Positions 55,275-64,000 of a stretch of DNA of 64,000 nucleotides are shown one piece after another. A program made the position numbers and the translations under genes. Positions within the stretch are counted from its first letter, which is position 1, and every line of letters starts with the position of its first letter. The notes under the pieces are model-generated. The model did not search any database. It was given only the letters and a program-made list of their open reading frames with translations, and was not told the DNA's origin. Source of the stretch: Paucibacter sp. Y2R2-4 (GTDB taxonomy: Bacteria > Pseudomonadota > Gammaproteobacteria > Burkholderiales > Burkholderiaceae_C); contig NZ_JAJIRO010000002.1 of the NCBI RefSeq assembly GCF_025717535.1, forward strand, positions 496,001 through 560,000, read 5' to 3'.

Positions 55275-55703
55275 ATGTCAGACGCAGTAAATTCTCCCGA
55301 TACCTCAGCCCCCACAGCCGCACCCGTCATGCCCAGGGAATTGGTGCTGCGCGTCATGCCGATGCCGGCCGACGCCAACCACAACGGCGACGTATTCGGC
55401 GGCTGGATCATGGCGCAGGTGGACATTGCGGGCTCCATCTTGCCGGCGCGTCTGTCCAAAGGCCGCGTGGCGACCGTGGCGGTGAAGGAGTTTTTGTTCA
55501 AGCAGCCGGTGTCGATTGGTGACCTGCTGTCGTTCTACTCGCAAGTGACCCGCGTTGGCCGCACCTCCATCACCGTGCGTGTTGAGGTGGTGGCCGAGCG
55601 CAACCCCGCCAACCCTGAGGTGGTGAAGGTCACCGAGGCCGAGCTGACCTTTGTGGCCATCGACCACTCGGGCAAGCCGCGCCATATTGGCCTGTCGGCC
55701 TGA
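55275..55703 (+). CDS. Acyl-CoA thioesterase (YciA type)
   Basis: A 142-residue hotdog thioesterase. The catalytic region PADANHNGDVFGGWIMAQVD near residue 34 includes the Asn and Asp of the YciA/acyl-CoA hydrolase group, followed by VAVKEFLFKQPVSIGD. It hydrolyses acyl-CoA in the cytoplasm. AGGAAG precedes ATG 55275; an open frame continues upstream over the exporter's leader. Divergent from the exporter. Confidence 0.93.
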   Translation: MSDAVNSPDTSAPTAAPVMPRELVLRVMPMPADANHNGDVFGGWIMAQVDIAGSILPARLSKGRVATVAVKEFLFKQPVSIGDLLSFYSQVTRVGRTSITVRVEVVAERNPANPEVVKVTEAELTFVAIDHSGKPRHIGLSA

Positions 55704-55721
55704 CATCTTCAAGAACGCTGC

Positions 55722-56468
55722 TCAAGCATCCTTGAAGGCTTCGAGCGCGATGCGCTCGCTCAGGCTCTCTGCCCAGAGCCGGTAGCCGGCCGGCCCCGGA
55801 TGAAAACCATCGGGGGCCATCAAGGCCTGCACCGCCTCGCGGTTCTGAGCACCGTGAAGTTCATCGGGCATGGCTTGAACACCGCGCTCCGCCGTGCCTG
55901 CCAGCGCCAGCCCTAGGCGCTGATTCAAGCGCATCGCCTGCGCCCCCATCCACCAGCGCAAAGGCTGGGGCAAGAGCGGAAAGGCATGCATTGGCGGGAT
56001 GGCGCTGTGCAAGGTGTAGCGCACACCGGCCACCTGCCGCGCATGCGCATCGATAGCCTGCAAGGTCTGCAGCCAGGAATGTGGCCCGACTTGGCCGACC
56101 ACATCGTTGACACCCAAGGCGGTCACCAAGACATCGGCGGCCTGCAAGTCGGTGGATTGCAGATGGATCAAAGCCTGCGCACTGTTGTGCCCGGTTCGGG
56201 CCACCAATTGCCAGCGGACCCGGCCGCCCAGTCGGCGGGCCAAGGCGCGACTCAAGCGCCCTGCCAGTGCCTCATCTTGGTGGCTGGCGCCAACACCGGC
56301 GCCCGAAGAATCGCCGACGATCAGCAGGCGCAGCATGAGCTCACCATCACCCACTTCGCCGTGGCGAGGGCCTGTGGCCTCGGGCAGGCGCAGCGCCTTG
56401 CGGCGCACCTGGCGCCCTTGCAGGAGCAGCAGCGGCGCCAGCGCGGCCTTGGCCAGCAGCAGCTTCAC
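55722..56468 (-). CDS. SGNH/GDSL hydrolase
   Basis: A 248-residue lipase/esterase-like protein. Block I is VGDSSGAGVGA (nucleophile Ser near residue 53), block III GVNDVVGQ, and block V DGFHPGPAGY with the Asp-His pair near 228. The N-terminus has a Leu/Ala-rich segment that may be a membrane anchor. It overlaps the enoyl-CoA hydratase stop by four bases, so it is the last gene of the lipid operon. Substrate unknown. Confidence 0.87.
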   Translation of the reverse strand: MKLLLAKAALAPLLLLQGRQVRRKALRLPEATGPRHGEVGDGELMLRLLIVGDSSGAGVGASHQDEALAGRLSRALARRLGGRVRWQLVARTGHNSAQALIHLQSTDLQAADVLVTALGVNDVVGQVGPHSWLQTLQAIDAHARQVAGVRYTLHSAIPPMHAFPLLPQPLRWWMGAQAMRLNQRLGLALAGTAERGVQAMPDELHGAQNREAVQALMAPDGFHPGPAGYRLWAESLSERIALEAFKDA

Positions 56469-57229
56469 TCGAACTGACTGAAGTCCGGCTGGCGCTTTTG
56501 GAAGAAGGCCTGGAAGGCTTCCATCGCCTCCGGCGAGCGCAGGCGGGCGCCGAAGATTTCAGCTTCGACCTTGATGGTTTCCATCACTTCGTCGGCGCTG
56601 TGGCGGCGCATCAGGCGCTTGCTTTCACGCACAGCGCTGGGCGCCAGTGCATTGAAGCGTTCTGCCACGCGGCGCGCATGGGCCTGCACTTCGGCAGCCG
56701 GCAGAACCCGGTTGGCAATGCCGCATTCGGCTGCTTCGGCGCCGGTGAAGGGGTCGCCCAGCAGCAGCTTCTCTGCCGCCTTGACGTGGCCCATCAGGCG
56801 CGGCACCACCAGGCTGGAGGCGAACTCAGGCACCAGGCCCAAACCCACAAAAGGCATGGCCAAGCGCGATTCATCTGACACAAAGACAAAGTCGCAATGG
56901 AAAAGCAACGTGGTGCCGATGCCAATCGCTGCACCGGTCACGGCCGCCACCACCGGCTTCTCGCAGCCGACCAGGGCGCGCATGAACTGGAACACCGGCG
57001 CGTCTTCATCGCGCGGCGGGCTGCTCATGAAGTCTTCGATGTCATTGCCGGAGGTGAAGATTTCGGGCTGGCCCTGGATCAGCACCGCCCGCACCGACTT
57101 GGCGCTGTTGGCGGCGACCAAGGCATCGGCCATGGTCTGGTACATCTCGCGGGTCAGCGCGTTTTTTTTCTCGGGGCGAGCGATTTCAATCGTTGCCACA
57201 CCGTTGTGAATCGCGGTCTTGATGCTCAT
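56465..57229 (-). CDS. Enoyl-CoA hydratase/isomerase
   Basis: A 254-residue crotonase-fold protein. The oxyanion-hole segments are FTSGNDIEDF near residue 60 and AVTGAAIGIGTTLL near 98. The usual first catalytic Glu position in this region appears replaced (VSDESRLAMPFVGLGLVPE), so it may be an isomerase-type member. It lies between the DUF1569 and GDSL genes on the same strand. Confidence 0.88.
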   Translation of the reverse strand: MSIKTAIHNGVATIEIARPEKKNALTREMYQTMADALVAANSAKSVRAVLIQGQPEIFTSGNDIEDFMSSPPRDEDAPVFQFMRALVGCEKPVVAAVTGAAIGIGTTLLFHCDFVFVSDESRLAMPFVGLGLVPEFASSLVVPRLMGHVKAAEKLLLGDPFTGAEAAECGIANRVLPAAEVQAHARRVAERFNALAPSAVRESKRLMRRHSADEVMETIKVEAEIFGARLRSPEAMEAFQAFFQKRQPDFSQFE

Positions 57230-57298
57230 GGGTGAATCTCCTATTGGGCGACATTGTCCCGGATCACGGGGTCATGCCTTGCCAGGCTGGCGGCCAGA

Positions 57299-57835
57299 TC
57301 AGCCTTTGTTGCCGAGTTGCTGCCAGTGGTTGGCCAGATGCATCAGGTGGGCACGCTCATAGTCTTCACGACTCAAGGGCCCATAGGCAAAGTGCGGCGC
57401 GTACTCGCCCTTGTGCGCCGCAAAAGCGTCCATGGCGTCGAGCATGCGCTGCACGGCCAGCTTCAAGCTGAGCTCAGCATCCAAAGCCGGCGCGCCCGGA
57501 ATCGGCTCCTCCAAGTTGTGCGACATGCTGCCGCGAGCGTTGAAAAAAGCCCAAGCCGCCTGACCCGCTGTCGATCGAAACCAAGCTGGTTTGAGCTCAG
57601 GATAGCCTTGCACCGAATACTCGATGCTCTGCGCCAGGTGCTGCAGCAATTGCGCCAGCGACCAGGGGCTTTGCATCAGCTTGGGCGCGCCAAACAGCAG
57701 GTCAAAGACCGCCTGGCGCGCCTGCTTCCAGGTCTTGAAGGTCTTCAGATCCCCGGCACAGCCGGTGAGCAGAACCGCGGGAGACGCCAACAGCGCGGGC
57801 GTCGCTCGCAACAGCCGGCGTCTCTCGTTCTGCAT
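57299..57835 (-). CDS. DUF1569 (DinB-like) lipoprotein
   Basis: A 178-residue protein with an Arg-rich start (NERRRLLRATPALL) and a lipobox LLTGC near residues 22-26, then a DUF1569/DinB-type four-helix domain (SLAQLLQHLAQSIEYSV near 60, HLMHLANHWQQLG near the end, with His residues that can bind metal). DinB-like domains are usually cytoplasmic, so the lipoprotein signal is notable. It lies one base after the thiolase gene. Confidence 0.75.
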   Translation of the reverse strand: MQNERRRLLRATPALLASPAVLLTGCAGDLKTFKTWKQARQAVFDLLFGAPKLMQSPWSLAQLLQHLAQSIEYSVQGYPELKPAWFRSTAGQAAWAFFNARGSMSHNLEEPIPGAPALDAELSLKLAVQRMLDAMDAFAAHKGEYAPHFAYGPLSREDYERAHLMHLANHWQQLGNKG

Positions 57836-57836
57836 C

Positions 57837-59051
57837 TCAGACGCGCTCGAGAATGCCAGCCGCGCCTTGGCCGGCGCCGACGCACATGGTCACCATGCCG
57901 TACTTGCCGCCGGTGCGACGCAGACCGTGGATGACCGAAGCCGCACGGATGGCACCGGTCGCACCCAGCGGGTGACCCAGGGCGATCGCGCCGCCGTTCG
58001 GGTTGACCTTGGCGCGGTCCAGCGAGATGCCCTTGCTGTCCAGATCGTTCAGCACAGCCAACGACTGCGCAGCGAAGGCTTCGTTCAGCTCAACCCAGTC
58101 CAGGTCCGCGGCCGAGATGCCGGCCAACTTCAAGGCGGCGGGGATGGCTTCGATCGGGCCGATGCCCATGATTTCGGGCGGCACGCCGCGCACGGCGAAG
58201 CTAACGAAACGAGCCAGCGGGGTCAGACCGAAGCGCTTGACAGCGGCTTCCGAGGCCACGATCAGGGCGCCAGCGCCGTCCGAGGTTTGCGAGCTGTTGC
58301 CGGCGGTGACACTGCCCTTGGCGGCGAACACCGGACGCAGCTTGCCCAAGCCTTCTAGCGAGGTATCCTTGCGGGCGCCTTCGTCCAGGCTGACGGTGCG
58401 GCGCTTTTCGATCACCGAACCATCGGCCAAATTCGGCAGACGCTCGATCAGTTCGAACGGCGTGATTTCGGCGGCGAAGTGGCCGGCTTCCATCGCGGCC
58501 AGGGCGCGCAGATGCGATTGCAGCGCGAACTCGTCTTGCGCTTCGCGGCTGATCTTCCACTGCTGAGCCACCTTCTCGGCGGTCAAGCCCATGCCGTAGG
58601 CGATGCCGATGTTCTCGTCACGCTCGAAAATCAGCGGAGACAGCGAGGGCTTGTTGCCACCCATCGGCACCATGCTCATGGACTCCACGCCGGCGGCGAT
58701 CATCACCTCGGCTTCGCCGACGCGGATGCGATCGGCAGCCATTTGCAAGGCGGTGATGCCGGAGGCGCAGTAGCGGTTCACCGTCACGCCACCCACGCTA
58801 TTGGGCAGGCCGGCCAGCACCGCGCCGACGCGGGCGATGTTCATGCCCTGTTCGCCTTCAGGGAAGGAGCAGCCGACGATGGCGTCTTCAATCGCGGCAG
58901 GGTCCAGCGTTGGCACCTGAGCCAGCGCGGCTTGCATGGCGCGCACCAGCATCTCGTCCGGACGGGTGTTCTTGTAGTAGCCCCGGCCCGACTTGCCGAT
59001 GGGCAGACGGGTGGCGGCGCAGATATAGGCTTCTTGCACTTGCTTGGCCAT
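57837..59051 (-). CDS. Acetyl-CoA C-acyltransferase (thiolase)
   Basis: A 404-residue thiolase for the last step of beta-oxidation. The nucleophile Cys is in NRYCASGITALQ near residue 92, the catalytic His in GGAIALGHPLGATGA near 360, and the second Cys in MCVGAGQGAAGI near 391. It follows the DUF4442 gene by 12 bases. FadA/FadI-type; chain-length preference unknown. Confidence 0.95.
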   Translation of the reverse strand: MAKQVQEAYICAATRLPIGKSGRGYYKNTRPDEMLVRAMQAALAQVPTLDPAAIEDAIVGCSFPEGEQGMNIARVGAVLAGLPNSVGGVTVNRYCASGITALQMAADRIRVGEAEVMIAAGVESMSMVPMGGNKPSLSPLIFERDENIGIAYGMGLTAEKVAQQWKISREAQDEFALQSHLRALAAMEAGHFAAEITPFELIERLPNLADGSVIEKRRTVSLDEGARKDTSLEGLGKLRPVFAAKGSVTAGNSSQTSDGAGALIVASEAAVKRFGLTPLARFVSFAVRGVPPEIMGIGPIEAIPAALKLAGISAADLDWVELNEAFAAQSLAVLNDLDSKGISLDRAKVNPNGGAIALGHPLGATGAIRAASVIHGLRRTGGKYGMVTMCVGAGQGAAGILERV

Positions 59052-59063
59052 GATTTCAACCTT

Positions 59064-59570
59064 TCAGTTTTTGGGGGTCTTGGGTATCCAAGCCCAAACA
59101 AATTCACATTCGACCGGGTTCACGCCGGCTTCATCCGTCACCACCACCGCCACCGTGACCTCGCCCTTGGGCTCGGTCGCCATGCTGTGGCGCTGGGCCT
59201 CGCTGAGGCGAGCCTCGGCGCGCAGAGCACCGGTGGCGCGCTTCTTGAAATCCACTCGCATGGATTTGCACAGCGGCAGGCAGTCATCACGCACATTCAT
59301 GCCCACCACCATGCCGGTGGCCGTTTCGGCCAACAAGCTCATGGCAGCGGCATGCACGCCCTGGATGTGGTTTTGCACCGGGCGGCGGTTGGCAATGCGA
59401 ATGTCCGACTGAGACGGCGTCAAGGCCACAAAGTCCAGGCCCGCCGTGCCGGTGAAGGGCACGGCGCGGCGCAGCGCGAAATTGCGCGCGGCCGGGCGCA
59501 GCACAGCGGGCAAAGCCTCCAGGCGTTGCAGCGTGCGAACCAGTCTGTTTGGAGCAGCCGAGGTCATCAT
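59064..59570 (-). CDS. DUF4442 hotdog-fold protein
   Basis: A 168-residue protein with the DUF4442 (PaaI/YiiD-like hotdog) layout: NFALRRAVPFTGTAGL near residue 29, the central helix NHIQGVHAAAMSLLAETATGM near 67 and long C-terminal strands. A thioesterase or acyl-CoA binding role in the surrounding beta-oxidation operon is likely but not shown. Confidence 0.8.
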   Translation of the reverse strand: MMTSAAPNRLVRTLQRLEALPAVLRPAARNFALRRAVPFTGTAGLDFVALTPSQSDIRIANRRPVQNHIQGVHAAAMSLLAETATGMVVGMNVRDDCLPLCKSMRVDFKKRATGALRAEARLSEAQRHSMATEPKGEVTVAVVVTDEAGVNPVECEFVWAWIPKTPKN

Positions 59571-59591
59571 CAGTCTCTGATCAACTCAGAC

Positions 59592-61988
59592 TCAGTTGCG
59601 AACCGGCTTGCCGGTTTGCAGCATGCCCATGATGCGTTCCTGCGTCTTGGGGTTCTCGAGCAGCGAGCAGAAGTGCTTGCGCTCCAGCGACATCAGGTAC
59701 TCCTCGCTGACCAGCGAGCCGGCTTCGACCTCGCCGCCGCACACCACATCGGCGATGAGGCTGGCCAGATAGAAATCGTGCTGGCTGATGAAGCCACCGT
59801 CACGCATATTGGCCAACTGACCCTTGATGGTGGCGATACCTGAACGACCGGCAACCGGGAACAGAGCCTTCAGCGGCGGACGGTAGCCCGACTCGAACAA
59901 GCCCTTGACCTGGGCGCTGGCCACATGCAGCAACTCGTCCTTGTTGGGCACGATCACATCGCTGTCCAGCAAGAAGCCGTTCTTCTTGGCTTCCAGGGCC
60001 GAGGTCGCCACCTTGGCTGTAGCTGCGGTGGTGAAACCGTCCTTCAAGAAGGCGAACAGATCGACGCCAGAGTTGCCGGCTGCGGCCATTTCGGCTGCGC
60101 GGCGAGCGATATAGGTCAGGCCGCCGCCACCGGGGATCAGGCCCACGCCCACTTCCACCAGGCCGACATAACTTTCCATGTGCGCGACACGGCGTGCGCA
60201 GTGCACGGCCAGCTCGGCGCCGCCACCCAGGGCCAGGCCGCGCATGGCAGCCACCACCGGCACTTGGGCGTAACGCACGCGCAGCATCATGTCTTGCAGC
60301 TTCTTCTCTTCCGGCGCGATGCCCTTAGCACCCGACTTCATGAAGACCGGCATCAGCGCTTCGAGGTTGGCGCCAGCCGAGAAGACATCGTCCGGGCTCC
60401 AGATCACCAGGCCCTTGTAGCTCGCTTCGGCGATCTCGACGGCCTTCAGCAGGCCCTCAGTCACGGTGGGGCTGATCAGGTGCAGCTTGGCGGTGATGGA
60501 GGCGATGACGACTTCGTTGTCCAAGGTCCAGACGCGCACTTCCTCGTTCTTGAACAGCTCGGTACCGGCCTTCAGCGGCTCGACGGCGCCTTCGCCGACC
60601 AGACGCTCGGGGAAGGCCTGACGAGCATAGACCGGCAACTCGACACGGCCCTTGAACTTGCCCTCGGCTGCGCTCCAAGAACCATTGGCGCTGTGCACAC
60701 CACCGTTCTCGGCGACCGGACCTTCAAACACCCAGGCCGGCAGCGGCGCGCTCGACAAGGTCTTGCCTTCGGCGATGTCGGCAGCCACCCACTCTGCCAC
60801 TTGCTTCCAACCGGCGGCTTGCCACAGCTCGAAGGGGCCTTGTTGCGAGCCGAAGCCCCAGCGCATGGCGAAGTCGATTTCGCGGGCGGTGTCGGCCACG
60901 CTGGCCAGATGCACAGCCACATAGTGGAAGCTGTCACGCAGGATGGACCAGAGGAACTGGGCCTGCGGATTGCTCGACTCACGCAGCAGCTTGATGCGAT
61001 CGGCGGCCGGCTTCTTCAGCATACGAGCCACGATCTCATCGGCCTTCTTGCCGCCGGCGACGTATTCACCGGTGGCGAAGTCCAGGCGCATGATGTCTTT
61101 GCCGACCTTTTTGTAGAAGCCCGCACCGGCCTTTTGGCCGAGCGCACCCTTCTCGATCAGACCAGCCAGCACCTTGGGCGTGGCATAGGTGCTGAAGAAG
61201 GGGTCATCCTTCAGGTTGTCCTGCATGGTCTTGACCACATGGGCCATGGTGTCCAGGCCAACCACGTCTGCGGTGCGGAAGGTGCCGCTGGAAGCGCGGC
61301 CCAGCTTCTTGCCGGTCAGGTCGTCGACCAAGTCCACAGACAGGCCGAACTTCTCTGCCTCGATCATCGTTGCCATCATGCCGGCGATACCGACCCGGTT
61401 GGCCACGAAGTTAGGCGTGTCATTGGCGCGGACGACGCCCTTGCCGACGGCGGTGGTGACGAAGCCTTCCAGTTGGTCAATCACTTCCGGACGCGTCGTC
61501 GGGGTGTTGATCAACTCCACCAGGTACATATAGCGCGGTGGGTTGAAGAAGTGGATGCCGCAGAAACGCGGCTTGATGGCTTCCGGCAGCACTTCGCTCA
61601 GCTTGGTGATGCTCAGGCCCGAGGTGTTGGAGGCCACGATGGCGTGCGGGGCGATGAAGGGAGCGATCTTGGTGTACAGATCCAGCTTCCAGTCCATGCG
61701 CTCGGCAATCGCCTCGATGATCAGGTCGCAGTCCTTCAGCAGCTCGAGGTGTTCCTCGTAATTGGCTTGCTGAATCAGCGCGGCATCGGCCACATCGCCC
61801 AGCGGCGCGGGCTTGAGCTTCTTCAGGCCGTCGATGGCCTTGGTGACGATGCCGTTCTTTGGGCCCTCTTTGGCGGGCAGATCAAACAGCACCACCGGCA
61901 CTTTGACGTTGACCAAATGCGCAGCAATCTGCGCACCCATCACGCCAGCGCCGAGCACGGCGACTTTGCGAACTTGGAATCGACTCAC
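59592..61988 (-). CDS. 3-hydroxyacyl-CoA dehydrogenase / enoyl-CoA hydratase fusion (FadN type)
   Basis: A 798-residue bifunctional beta-oxidation enzyme. The NAD-binding loop VAVLGAGVMGAQIAA starts at residue 8, HFFNPP with the catalytic His is near 145, and the dehydrogenase C-terminal domains follow. The crotonase-type domain is at about 490-680 (VWSPDDVFSAGANLEALMP, ALGGGAELAVHCAR). The dehydrogenase-first order is that of FadN, opposite to FadB/FadJ. Upstream in the operon of the DUF4442 and thiolase genes. Confidence 0.94.
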   Translation of the reverse strand: MSRFQVRKVAVLGAGVMGAQIAAHLVNVKVPVVLFDLPAKEGPKNGIVTKAIDGLKKLKPAPLGDVADAALIQQANYEEHLELLKDCDLIIEAIAERMDWKLDLYTKIAPFIAPHAIVASNTSGLSITKLSEVLPEAIKPRFCGIHFFNPPRYMYLVELINTPTTRPEVIDQLEGFVTTAVGKGVVRANDTPNFVANRVGIAGMMATMIEAEKFGLSVDLVDDLTGKKLGRASSGTFRTADVVGLDTMAHVVKTMQDNLKDDPFFSTYATPKVLAGLIEKGALGQKAGAGFYKKVGKDIMRLDFATGEYVAGGKKADEIVARMLKKPAADRIKLLRESSNPQAQFLWSILRDSFHYVAVHLASVADTAREIDFAMRWGFGSQQGPFELWQAAGWKQVAEWVAADIAEGKTLSSAPLPAWVFEGPVAENGGVHSANGSWSAAEGKFKGRVELPVYARQAFPERLVGEGAVEPLKAGTELFKNEEVRVWTLDNEVVIASITAKLHLISPTVTEGLLKAVEIAEASYKGLVIWSPDDVFSAGANLEALMPVFMKSGAKGIAPEEKKLQDMMLRVRYAQVPVVAAMRGLALGGGAELAVHCARRVAHMESYVGLVEVGVGLIPGGGGLTYIARRAAEMAAAGNSGVDLFAFLKDGFTTAATAKVATSALEAKKNGFLLDSDVIVPNKDELLHVASAQVKGLFESGYRPPLKALFPVAGRSGIATIKGQLANMRDGGFISQHDFYLASLIADVVCGGEVEAGSLVSEEYLMSLERKHFCSLLENPKTQERIMGMLQTGKPVRN

Positions 61989-62062
61989 GGACTTCTCCTA
62001 AAAATCTAAAGGAGCCAGGCACTCAAGCGCATGCGAGGCCGGCTCCAGGGAATCAACAGGGC

Positions 62063-62497
62063 TTACTCGGCCCGCACCCAGACCTGGGTGCGATAGAAGA
62101 AACCGATATAGCCACGCATCTCCAGCTTCTTGCCGCCGTCGACGGCTTTCAAGCGGGTCTTGTAGGACTTGCCATTGTTGGGGTCAAGAATTTCGCCCCC
62201 CTCCCAATGCGACTTGTCGTCCGCGCTTTGCTTGACGCCGCGAATGATCTGCATGCCGGTGACCGGCTTGTCCTTGCGGTCATCGGTGCATTTGTCGCAC
62301 TTGGCGTCTTGCTTGGCGGGATCAAACACCTTCTCGATCGTGCCGGTCAGCACGCCACCGTTTTCGGTGATGCGGACCAGCGACTTCTCGGTCTTTCCAT
62401 CGTCATCAATGGTCTTCCACAGACCCACCGGACTGGCTTGAGCCATGGCAATAGTGCTTACGAGGCTCAGAACAGCAGCGGCAACAAAAGATCTCAT
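62063..62497 (-). CDS. DUF2147 secreted protein
   Basis: A 144-residue protein with a signal peptide cleaved near Ala-Met-Ala-Gln (residue 20), then the DUF2147 pattern: SPVGLWKTIDDDGKTEKSLVRI, a CDKCTDD segment and KLEMRGYIGFFYRTQVWVR at the end. Probably a lipocalin-like periplasmic beta barrel; function unknown. Start at 62497 chosen for the signal peptide. It sits between two beta-oxidation genes, a frequent neighbourhood in betaproteobacteria. Confidence 0.9.
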   Translation of the reverse strand: MRSFVAAAVLSLVSTIAMAQASPVGLWKTIDDDGKTEKSLVRITENGGVLTGTIEKVFDPAKQDAKCDKCTDDRKDKPVTGMQIIRGVKQSADDKSHWEGGEILDPNNGKSYKTRLKAVDGGKKLEMRGYIGFFYRTQVWVRAE

Positions 62498-62616
62498 GGT
62501 GTCTCCAATTAGAAGTTTGAGTGGGCCGTTTGGAAATGGCCCTTGTTGTACAGGATCTAGGGCTAACTCTTGATGAACTCTGACAGAAGGCAAAAAGAAG
62601 GGGGCCGCAGCGGGCT

Positions 62617-64000
62617 TTAGAACAGCTCCTCTTCCATTTCCATCAGCGGCGCCAGACCGGCGCGCGCGGTACGGATCAGGGTAGCGGTCTCGGGCAGCAG
62701 CTTCGCAAAATAGAAGCGCGCTGTCGAGAGCTTGGCGATGTAGAACTTGTCGCCGCTGTCCTTCTTGGCCAGCGCCACCTTGGCCATGCGGGCCCAGAAG
62801 TAGGCAAAGGTCAGGTGACCGACAACGCGCAGATAGTCCACAGCGGCGGCGCCCACTTCGTCGGGGTTGCCGAAGGCCTTCATGCCCAGCTCGGTGGTCA
62901 GCTTGGTGACCTTGTCGCCAATGTCAGCCAGCGGGTTGATGAACTCCTGCATCGCCTCATTGGTGCCCTCTTCTTCAACGAAGGCAGCAATCTTGGCGCC
63001 GAATTTCTTCAGCTTGGCACCGTTGTCACCCAAGATCTTGCGGCCCAAAAGGTCCAACGACTGGATGGTGTTGGTGCCTTCATAGATCATATTGATGCGG
63101 GCATCGCGCACGAATTGCTCCATGCCCCACTCGTGGATGAAGCCGTGGCCGCCAAACACCTGCATGCAGTGCGAGGTGGAGATCCAGCCGTTGTCGGTGA
63201 TGAAGGCCTTGATGATGGGCGTCAGCAGCGAGACTTCGGCTTCAGCTTCCTTGCGCTCGTCTTCATCGTCCGAAGCCAAGGCCTTGTCCAAGGTCATCGC
63301 CACATAGGTCGACAGGGCGCGGCCGCCTTCGGCGTAAGCACGCGCGGTCAGCAGCATCTTGCGCACATCGGGGTGCACGATGATGGAGTCGGCCGGCTTC
63401 TCGGGCGACTTCGGTCCGCTCAGGGCGCGCATCTGGATGCGGTCTTTGGCGTAGGCAGCGGCGTTCTGATAAGCCACTTCGGTCAGGCCGAGCGACTGGT
63501 TGCCGACGCCCAGGCGGGCGGCGTTCATCATCACGAACATCGCGGCCAGGCCCTTGTTGGGCTGACCGACCATGGTGCCAACGGCGTCTTCCAGAACCAT
63601 CTGGCAAGTCGAGTTGGCGTGGATGCCCATCTTGTGCTCCAGGCCAGCACAGAAGATGCCGTTGCGCTCACCGATGCTGCCATCGGCATTCACCAGGAAC
63701 TTGGGCACGATGAAGAGCGAGATGCCCTTGGAGCCTTCAGGCGCATCCGGCAGCCGGGCCAGCACCAGGTGGACGATGTTCTCGACCATGTCGTGTTCGC
63801 CGGCCGAAATGAAAATCTTGGCGCCGGTGATCTTGTAAGTGCCGTCCGCTTGCGGCACGGCCTTGCTGCGCAGCAGGCCCAGGTCGGTGCCGCAGTGCGG
63901 TTCGGTCAGGCACATGGTGCCGGTCCACTCGCCGCTGGTCAGTTTGGGCAGATAGGTCGCTTTTTGCTCGGGCGTGCCGTGGGCGTGCAGACACTCGTAA
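62617..64000 (-). CDS. Acyl-CoA dehydrogenase, 5' end outside window
   Basis: The last 460 or so residues of an FAD-dependent acyl-CoA dehydrogenase; the frame is open to the right window edge. Visible are the FAD-binding MCLTEPHCGTDLGLL region, FVMMNAARLGVGNQSLGL, QVFGGHGFIHEWGMEQFVRD with the segment before the catalytic region, and NMIYEGTNTIQSLDLLGRK. A C-terminal extension of about 130 residues marks the FadE-like, long type common beside FadN-type enzymes. Probably the first listed gene of the beta-oxidation block. Confidence 0.95.
   Translation of the reverse strand, partial: YECLHAHGTPEQKATYLPKLTSGEWTGTMCLTEPHCGTDLGLLRSKAVPQADGTYKITGAKIFISAGEHDMVENIVHLVLARLPDAPEGSKGISLFIVPKFLVNADGSIGERNGIFCAGLEHKMGIHANSTCQMVLEDAVGTMVGQPNKGLAAMFVMMNAARLGVGNQSLGLTEVAYQNAAAYAKDRIQMRALSGPKSPEKPADSIIVHPDVRKMLLTARAYAEGGRALSTYVAMTLDKALASDDEDERKEAEAEVSLLTPIIKAFITDNGWISTSHCMQVFGGHGFIHEWGMEQFVRDARINMIYEGTNTIQSLDLLGRKILGDNGAKLKKFGAKIAAFVEEEGTNEAMQEFINPLADIGDKVTKLTTELGMKAFGNPDEVGAAAVDYLRVVGHLTFAYFWARMAKVALAKKDSGDKFYIAKLSTARFYFAKLLPETATLIRTARAGLAPLMEMEEELF

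Noticed and set aside
59925-62009. 694-codon open frame on the plus strand
   Set aside because: Lies antisense to the well-supported hydroxyacyl-CoA dehydrogenase fusion; shadow composition.

Overview
The window looks like a chromosomal segment of a high-GC betaproteobacterium of the order Burkholderiales, close to the Roseateles/Paucibacter/Rubrivivax group. This is inferred from protein flavour, the BolA - ABC exporter - his gene order, a PEP-CTERM protein, polyhydroxyalkanoate and wax-ester genes, and a GC-rich intergenic repeat typical of that order. I see no phage, transposase, tRNA or CRISPR array.

Region 1 (1-9.4 kb): a truncated gene, a DUF2799 lipoprotein, YciI and an Lrp/AsnC regulator lie beside a compact cluster for anaerobe-type lysine degradation: kamA, kdd, a KamB-like P-loop protein, kamD, kamE, kal and kce. 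It carries L-lysine through beta-lysine, 3,5-diaminohexanoate and 3-keto-5-aminohexanoate to acetoacetate and crotonyl-CoA. The divergent Lrp-type gene is the obvious candidate regulator.

Region 2 (9.5-22 kb): ferredoxin, coaD, rsmD and a dislocated histidine pathway. hisG-hisD are separated from hisC-hisB-hisH-hisA-hisF by an opposite-strand chemotaxis receptor and a PIN/RHH toxin-antitoxin pair. The toxin gene overlaps hisC, and two perfect copies of a 13-bp palindrome lie upstream of the antitoxin. hisI, hisE and murA, which I would expect nearby in related genomes, are absent. bolA and a two-gene ABC exporter follow.

Region 3 (22-40 kb): a TetR regulator with a TPR protein, a wax ester synthase/DGAT gene divergent from an acyl-CoA-binding protein gene, a PHA-system protein, a lipoprotein peptidase coupled to a molybdopterin oxidoreductase, two hydrolases, DUF1415, a hybrid sensor kinase, an alpha-carbonic anhydrase, an MFS exporter and an oxidoreductase.

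Region 4 (39.8-55.7 kb): RNase P RNA, a small HTH-like protein, cysteine synthase, a secreted serine protease overlapping an FHA membrane protein, DUF3025-pyrC, a secreted protein with a split BamE-like end, the gltIJKL glutamate/aspartate transporter, a LysR regulator, a PEP-CTERM protein, an Atm1-type exporter and a thioesterase. A ~530-bp repeat is present here and, inverted, 22 kb upstream.

Region 5 (55.7-64 kb): a co-directional beta-oxidation block (acyl-CoA dehydrogenase running off the window, fused hydroxyacyl-CoA dehydrogenase/enoyl-CoA hydratase, DUF4442 hotdog protein, thiolase, enoyl-CoA hydratase, GDSL hydrolase). It could also process the crotonyl-CoA made by the lysine cluster.
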